A stretch of 64,000 nucleotides of DNA from Hymenolepis diminuta (taxonomy: Eukaryota > Platyhelminthes > Cestoda > Cyclophyllidea > Hymenolepididae), in contig CAADRB010000036.1 in assembly GCA_900708905.1 (NCBI GenBank), positions 1,094,536 to 1,158,535 on the forward strand, given 5' to 3'. A program made the translations under genes and the position numbers. The number at the start of each line of letters is the position of its first letter. Positions within the stretch are counted from its first letter, which is position 1. This document shows, one piece after another, positions 57,261 through 64,000 of the stretch. The notes under the pieces were generated by a model. The model was not told the origin of the DNA. It searched no databases and saw only the letters and a list, made by a program, of their open reading frames with translations.

Positions 57261-60200
57261 ATGACGTTAGTCAATGATTGACTAATAGATGGCTGTTTGA
57301 TGTTTAAACCGTTTCAAACTGTCAAATTTTACTAACTCATCCGCAATTAAAACTCCTCTCCCTATTACCTGCAAACGTCCAAAACCTTTCTCGTTTTTCT
57401 GATATTCGGAAAAGTTTTTATATTGTATAAGACTAAACCAGCCATGTTATCATTATTCACTCGGAATAATTTGCCATATTTGCACATATCATTTGAAATT
57501 TGCTAAAACATCCGAAATTTGTTGGGGACTTAACTAACCTTCGCATTTCCTGGTTATTCAAATATCTAAAATTGAATGCTTTTTGGGTAGATTTTAACTA
57601 AACTTCTCGATATCATGCCCAATATTTTGTGGGAATTGCGATGAAATTTGTTCGAATTAAAAACGGACTTGATATTAATATATGTTGGCTTAATCACAAC
57701 TGGAAGATTTTATGATAACCTAAGGACATAATAAGTAAACCTTAAACAGTGAAGGGAGTTTGAATATATCCAAAAATCCTTCTAATTTGTTCTGATTATT
57801 CTACACAAATTTGAGTTACATAAATTATTTCTAAAATGTTATCCATTTTATTGTCGTCATCTGCTCAACAACAGATCCTAAAGTTATTTACTTTAAATAT
57901 TGATATTTATTACGTTACTTTTAAATGATATGTAAACTATTTATAAAGTGAAGATGGGGATGGAAATAAAAGCCAGGTATTGAAAAGGAACTTTATAATA
58001 TATAATGGTATAATAAATTTAAAATTTTATATTTCGAACTTCACATTCTATGACCTTTCATCTAATTTTTTTATTGCATTGTCCAAAGTTTAACGATCAA
58101 TGGATTTATATGGAAGCACAGCGATACCACTTTACTTTCATTTCTTTGTTTAGAGGCCAATCGAGTAGTTGATTAGTATCAGTTAAATCGGTTAAACTCA
58201 ATTTTGAATTCTAAAGTTAGCTTCCAATGAGTATTGTTATATGGACTTGCATATAAAAGGCAGAATAAAATGCCTTAAAAGATAATTACTAAATTTATTA
58301 ATATAAAGTGTAAATTTTTCAAGCTGAAGAGCATACCATATTCTAAAAACGTATTGAGACTTTCCATTAAAGCTTTATATTTCTTTCCAACGATGAACTC
58401 TTATTCTTATTTAAATTGCTGGTATATTGCTTATAAGTTTAAAAAGGAGCATTTTCATGTTTCATTGCCAACTTTCTCGAGTAAATCTAACAGAGTACAT
58501 TCTACAGCCCGCATAATCTGCATACACATTGGTAGAGGCAAATAGCAAAAGCAGTTGATGAAAATTCCCTTGGCACTAGCCAATCAAAGCAGTGGGTGAA
58601 TGCTGGTGGCCTAGGACTAGAATTTCTGCGGAGGAGGAGGCAAGGAAAAAGCAATTCACATTAACTCCCGTCTTTCGTCTCCTATTCCACAAATTTCTTC
58701 ATCCTTCTATCTGTCTTCCTCTTAAATATCTTCCCATTCGACAGCTGATGCCGTTCTACTGAAGTGCCTTGCATTTACCAAGAATATTGCAATGCAGTCA
58801 TTGATATTTCAAATTTTCTACTTTCGATCAGTCCTACCGATTAGACTACGGGTATTTTAAGTACGTATCTTTCATCTAAATTTGCGCGTAGATGGTTAAA
58901 ATTGATATTTTATATCTATTCAAATAGGTTGCACATTTTTTACTAACTATATTAAAGGTTAATAAAGTAATTTGGCCCCTATTCTGATATTTATCTGGCC
59001 TTGGTCAGTCATCTCTTATTTTATATCGTCAAGTATGAAAGTTCTGCAACTTATATGAATATGAACAGACGTACAACTCGATGAATATCAGTACAGTAAG
59101 CGAGATCAGACAGTGGCTGTATTTCTTTTTTCCGACCAATTTCTTAGATTACGGATGGACTTTATTGAGACAGTATGTACTAAATATCCTTTGAATACAG
59201 AGTAAATATGTTCCACCTTTCTAATATTGCGAAATGTAGCCTAAAATTGTCTCATTATAATAATAAGTGCGACTAAGTATACGAACCAGATAATAGGATT
59301 CAGTGCGCTTCCATTGCATTGCGAAGAGCTTCACGAGTGCTTAAGATTACTATTTCTAGTTTAAACTTGTAATATTTATTTCTGAAAGTTATAAATAGAA
59401 ATATTTCTTCTTCGTTTCGATGGAATAAGTATTTGAATGCCCAAAAATTATAAGAGGGGCTGCATCGCCAATTCATTCTTTACATGCTTTTTAAGCTGAA
59501 AGAACTGAGCAATGTCTTTTTAAACATTTATTACAATGGAAAATCAAAAATAAATTTATAATGTAAAATTATAAAAACACTATAAGGAATATGAAAACAA
59601 AACAGATGCGATTATCTGCGTTTTAAGAAGGTTCTGACTTTTATCTTTTCATTATTTAGCTTAAGTCAAATGAAATTTCCTGATTTTCAGTTATTATCTT
59701 TTTCGATAAGGTTATACTTCTGCATATTTCAGAACTAGATTTAGATTTGAGTTAAAACTCTAACCCCAGAGATTGCCTACTGTGGTTTTTGGAAACGTAC
59801 TTCGTCTTCTATAAAAACAAATAAATTGCAAACAAATATTCTCACTAATTTGCAAGTAAGTTTTTGTACTAAGTTTTATGGTAAGCGATGAAAAGAATTT
59901 ATCCTTTAGAATGAAGAGGAAAAGTTCTAACTACTGCTTTTTTCAAATTTAAGACCCATACCATTGCAATGGTCTGAGATTCATTGAAATTCGAGGAACA
60001 CCAGCACTTTTTTATCGAGTATTTAATCTTATTTATATCAATTAGTTTCACCATTGTACAATTAGATGTTATGACATTTTGAATACTTCGAAATTTACTT
60101 TAACGTTAAAAGTTTTTTACCATAGAACAGTAAAATTTGCATTTTAAATGAGATGCTTGATCAGATTTGGGCTTTATTTGTTAAAGTTTATTATCCTAAT

Positions 60201-63200
60201 TTCTTGTCGATGATACAAAGGGATTCTGTATAATTGGGATTTTAAAGCAAGACAACATCTCTTTAATGTTAAACTTTCTAAACAATGTGAAAATTGATAA
60301 TTTTACAAAGTGACTTAAGCTACCTTATTTTCCAATTATTTAATTCGACAAAATATGTACTCTATTTATTTAACTAATAAATATTAAAATTCTAAAATTT
60401 CAATTTATCTCGGATGTTGGAAAGAAATATTTCATAGAAATGAATGAGAAATGCAAGCTGTTTGAATCTCTCATTCCGTATGCACGCATTTTAACAATAA
60501 AACTTAAAATCTCAGTCTTGATCTTGAGCTAATATTTTCTGACGACTGAATTAAGTTATTTCTCAAAATTCCGTTTAACAAATGTGACAATAGAGAGATG
60601 TAAAATAATCTAAGTTTCAGAATTTGAAGTGTGAAATCATTGGTAACAGAGCAATTATTTAGGCTTTCGACTCGTCTCTAATAGAAACAACTTTAACGAG
60701 CCCATAAGACAAGTCAATATCAAGGAAAGGTGAGAGCTTGACTGTCAAAAGGATTTCAAGTTGAACAGAACTTAGGCCCACAAAAATTGGTACAAACTGA
60801 AACCACTAACATAATTAAACAAGTGTTCTCTCTAGAATCAACATAATTTGATGTCAAACTGTATGAGCTTAAATTAGCCCATTAATTTAAATCACATATT
60901 TTTGGGTAAAACGGTTCTGCAAAATATGATTTACATTCTCCAGCACCCTTAAAATAGCCTTATATTGAGTTTAGGAAAAGTTTCACGGTTTGATAATTTC
61001 AATTAAGGTCTAACTTAATTATATAAAGTCAGTATATTAAAAGGAAGTCACTTTGGCTTGTCAGTAGAGCATTTCTAGAAAATACAATTTTGAAAATGTT
61101 TGTGATGATAAATAGTATCCAGTGCATATGCTTATCAATCGTGCTACGATTGCCCTCTAGAAGACATGGAAGTAATATCTTGTCTGTTAGAGGCATTCAA
61201 ATTTAATGGTAGATTGTCTATTACATGCTTTTTAGAAATACTGATAAAGCGCTCCTAAATCATCGCAACCATAAAATATATTCATACTCGATGAAAATTC
61301 TTTATTTTACTGAGAGCATAACTGGTGGGGGACACTATTTAGAACTAAAATTCCCATTTTCAAAGACCCACTATAAAAGTTACTTTGAGACGAACTCTTG
61401 GAAGATTTTTTTTCATCCGTTTGGATCCATGTATGGCTTTGTTCTTACATTGGTCCTGTTTTGTCTTCCTCATGCCATTGATTGATATATAATTTTTTTA
61501 CAAAGTGGCTAAGGCAAAGATGCAAATTGTTATATTCCGTGCGCTTCGCCATTAAAAAATGCAGTATATTTTCGGTCTATTACCATTTTATTCTAATTTC
61601 TGTCATTAAGAACGATGGGAGACTATCTAATTTTGTAAAAAGTTAAGTAAATATTTTTTCAGAAAATAGGTTAGATTTGTGAGCTATTAGAAAGCAGTTC
61701 AGAAATCCAATGAAATAAGAGTCTTTTGACACTCTAAAATTATCCTCTCTTTCCGTTAGATCTCTTCAGATTTTCCGTTTTATTTATTTTTACTCAATTA
61801 CGGCAAAAGGTTTCATCAAGTCTGTGATTCAGACGGGACAAACATAATTTTCAATACCGTTTTTGGGGGGAAATGGACGTAGAATCGAGGTATTCCCGTC
61901 TTAAAACCGAAATCTATGCATAAATCCCATTTGGATCAGAGCCTAGATTTTAGGGTGGTAGTCGTTTGTATTCATGAAAGAAGGTTTGGTATTAATTTGA
62001 AACTTCCAGCCGCATCCATTACAAATTCTTCTCAATGCAAAAAAAGGATATACTCAAAATGACCAAGTTTGACAGACTAGGTGGTGGTGTCTCTCCAAAA
62101 CCACTACCACATAACATAGCGGAATGATACTAGCTTACATGTTTTAAGTGTAGCAGAGGTCACTATCACAGTGACTATAAATTTGAATGCATTGCTTCAT
62201 CATTTTTAATAATAATGTTTGATTTCTCATAGTTTGAATAACTCGAAAATATAAATATGTAACGATTTCAGCCGATAGACTTAATATATCTCTGTTATTC
62301 CTACCATGCGCACTCCAAAGTCTCAATCCTTGGTTAATTATTTAGCTAATTACTTCCGCCTCTGCGGCGGAAGTTTTAACATGTAGCGTTGTTACGACCA
62401 GTAGGGAATCCAAAGCTGACATCCAAAAACATGCTGGGAAATAGTTGCCTCAATGGAATGCAAATTTGCTGTTTAAGTGCGCACTTTTGGATAACATGAA
62501 ATTCAGATTGGTGTTAATAATTTGTATAAAGTCATTTTGGAAATATCATCTATTAATATATTCGGCAAAAAATAAAAGTTTTTTGTGTTAATTTGTTTTC
62601 TATTAAATAATGTCAAAATAAGTGCCTGATTTTCAAAATATTATTGTACAAATAGTTGGTTAAACCTGTAAGAGAATTTTCAAATTTGAATTAGTAAGAA
62701 GCAGCACACGAATAAAGACTATTTGCCCAGCCATTCGGTTGGTTTGAACATTTTCAACATGATATTTTAATCTTAAAACATTAAGAAATTTTGTCATACA
62801 TTGTAGTTATAAAGTCAGTTAATGTGTCTAGAATAAAGCGCTATACAGAAAAGGATTGTACAATTATCCCCTTTCATAGATTTAGCAAAGTGGTTCCTTT
62901 TATTTTTTTAATTTTTTTTCCACTTTTGTTTGTTATATAATCTTAAGGAAGTTGATATATGGAAAAAAATCTCATCTTCCCTGATTTTCAAAAATATGCT
63001 TCATCACAGGCCATCAGAAGGGATCGGCACGTATTAGTCCCTTAAATAACCAATACTGGTAGTTAATCAATAGAAGTGATTTCATAGGTCATTCGTAGCG
63101 CTAGGATGACTGTCTTGTATTGTGCAAGGAAAATGAAAATTCAACCCTTTCGTTAATTTATGATAAGAGGTCAAATTTTAAACACATTTGAGGGGTTAAG

Positions 63201-63858
63201 TACGTTCATATTAAGTCAAATTAATGATAATAAAGGAAATTTTAGTTAATATACAATGAAAAGTGCAATTTTAACTGTTGATGTGAATTTTTAGTATTCA
63301 GTTAATTGAGAGGGAGGAAGGTGAAATATGTGGACCCGATTTTGACAAATAATGAATATTAATAGCGTTTGACGCTTTTGTCTTCGGGATTCATACATTC
63401 AGATATAAGTCGAGAATAAATTGATAGGGTAGGTTTTATTTGTAAGCGACTGAATGCCGATTTTTGTGAGCTGTTGGCATAATTTTTTCGAAGTCACCCT
63501 GTAAAACCAATCCTTCTCATTGAATATTTACTTGAATTGCGTGTGAATGGTCATTTGGCAAGGATTCAAATTATTTGTATTTAGAACTGAACGGTCGTAA
63601 GGCCAAATCCGTGAGATGGTTTGACATATATTAAATATCATCCATTGTTTTGATCGAGCACTGAATTAAAGTTCCGGAACATTCAGAAAATTAGAGATAT
63701 AATATTGATTAATACATACCCATTTATTAATAAGGGTAGTATATATTATACTAATTGAACATGCGAATACATAGCTACAGCAAAGGGAAAGTAGTCTGGA
63801 GTAAAGTTAGGAAGTTTTGATGTATGGAATTAGAGATAGTTATTTCTTCTAGCCTTAA
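57261..63858. other. Long AT-rich intergenic stretch, no gene supported
   Basis: About 6.6 kb with only two or three short ORFs (58354-58545 plus, 61225-61485 plus, 62144-62326 minus). The ORF at 61225-61485 starts after no recognisable acceptor and matches no family known to me. No RNA gene or ordered repeat was seen. Confidence 0.4.
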
Positions 63859-64000
63859 CCCAATTTCCTGCCGCATAATCAAGTCCAAGAAAGAATCGAA
63901 AAAATGATACCTGTTGGAGGGCCTAATATGACATTCAAAGATATAAATAATCTCTGGCGCATGGACAAGACAATCTCTCTCCGCGAGTATAAAATGGATA
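63859..64000 (+). CDS. Open coding-like segment cut by the right edge
   Basis: After a TAA at 63856-63858 the frame stays open to the window end (47 codons). It reads QVQERIEKMIPVGGPNMTFK then NLWRMDKTISLREYKMD. The composition is protein-like and more GC-rich than the flank. The first ATG is at 63905. A CTTCTAG acceptor-like string lies just upstream at 63847-63852 but would bring the TAA into frame, so either the ATG at 63905 is a start or the true acceptor is one of the later AGs. Family not recognised. Confidence 0.35.

Noticed and set aside
1..64000. CRISPR arrays, rRNA genes, bacterial operons, intact transposons
   Set aside because: None seen. Introns, microexons and gene density show animal nuclear DNA, and the repeats found are diverged or unclassified.

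Overview
This is an AT-rich animal nuclear sequence. It carries one multi-exon gene with canonical GT-AG introns, many only 70-93 bp and one about 40 bp, in a sea of decayed repeats. Short introns, microexons, a tRNA-derived SINE-like element and a diverged lophotrochozoan-style HECTD1 protein suggest a flatworm, perhaps a tapeworm. No marker settles the species. Two runs of N (1798-1938 and 24962-24982) show that this is a draft scaffold.

Layout. 1-1728: last two exons of an unidentified plus-strand gene that runs off the left edge, then a gap. 3.0-3.75 kb: dead non-LTR retrotransposon reverse transcriptase on the minus strand. 4.2-5.1 kb: a broken, intron-containing copy of the 5' part of HECTD1. 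10704-12013 and 33828-35137: two arms of a 1310-bp inverted repeat, identical in a line-by-line reading, with the whole HECTD1 gene in the 21.8-kb spacer. 17692-28635: HECTD1, an E3 ubiquitin ligase, reconstructed here as about 20 coding exons and about 2596 residues. 41371-41824 and 43823-44276: a second identical inverted repeat (454 bp) around a 2-kb spacer. 44.8-49.9 kb: a graveyard of minus-strand coding remnants, with two diverged direct copies of one module and an internal array of about 155-bp coding repeats. 50.6-51.0 kb: a diverged tandem repeat of about 143 bp. 51-64 kb: mostly unannotatable AT-rich DNA with a few orphan exon-like ORFs and an open reading frame cut by the right edge.

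Only one complete gene is supported. Its parts read as one machine: N-terminal helical and ankyrin repeats for substrate or scaffold contact, an acidic linker built from microexons, a galactose-binding-like domain, a second acidic region, and a C-terminal HECT domain with an intact catalytic cysteine. The MIB/HERC2 domain that normally follows the galactose-binding-like domain in animal HECTD1 is not visible. The most unusual points are the two perfect inverted repeats, the partial HECTD1 duplicate 13 kb upstream, the duplicated exon in the largest HECTD1 intron, and the microexon cluster.
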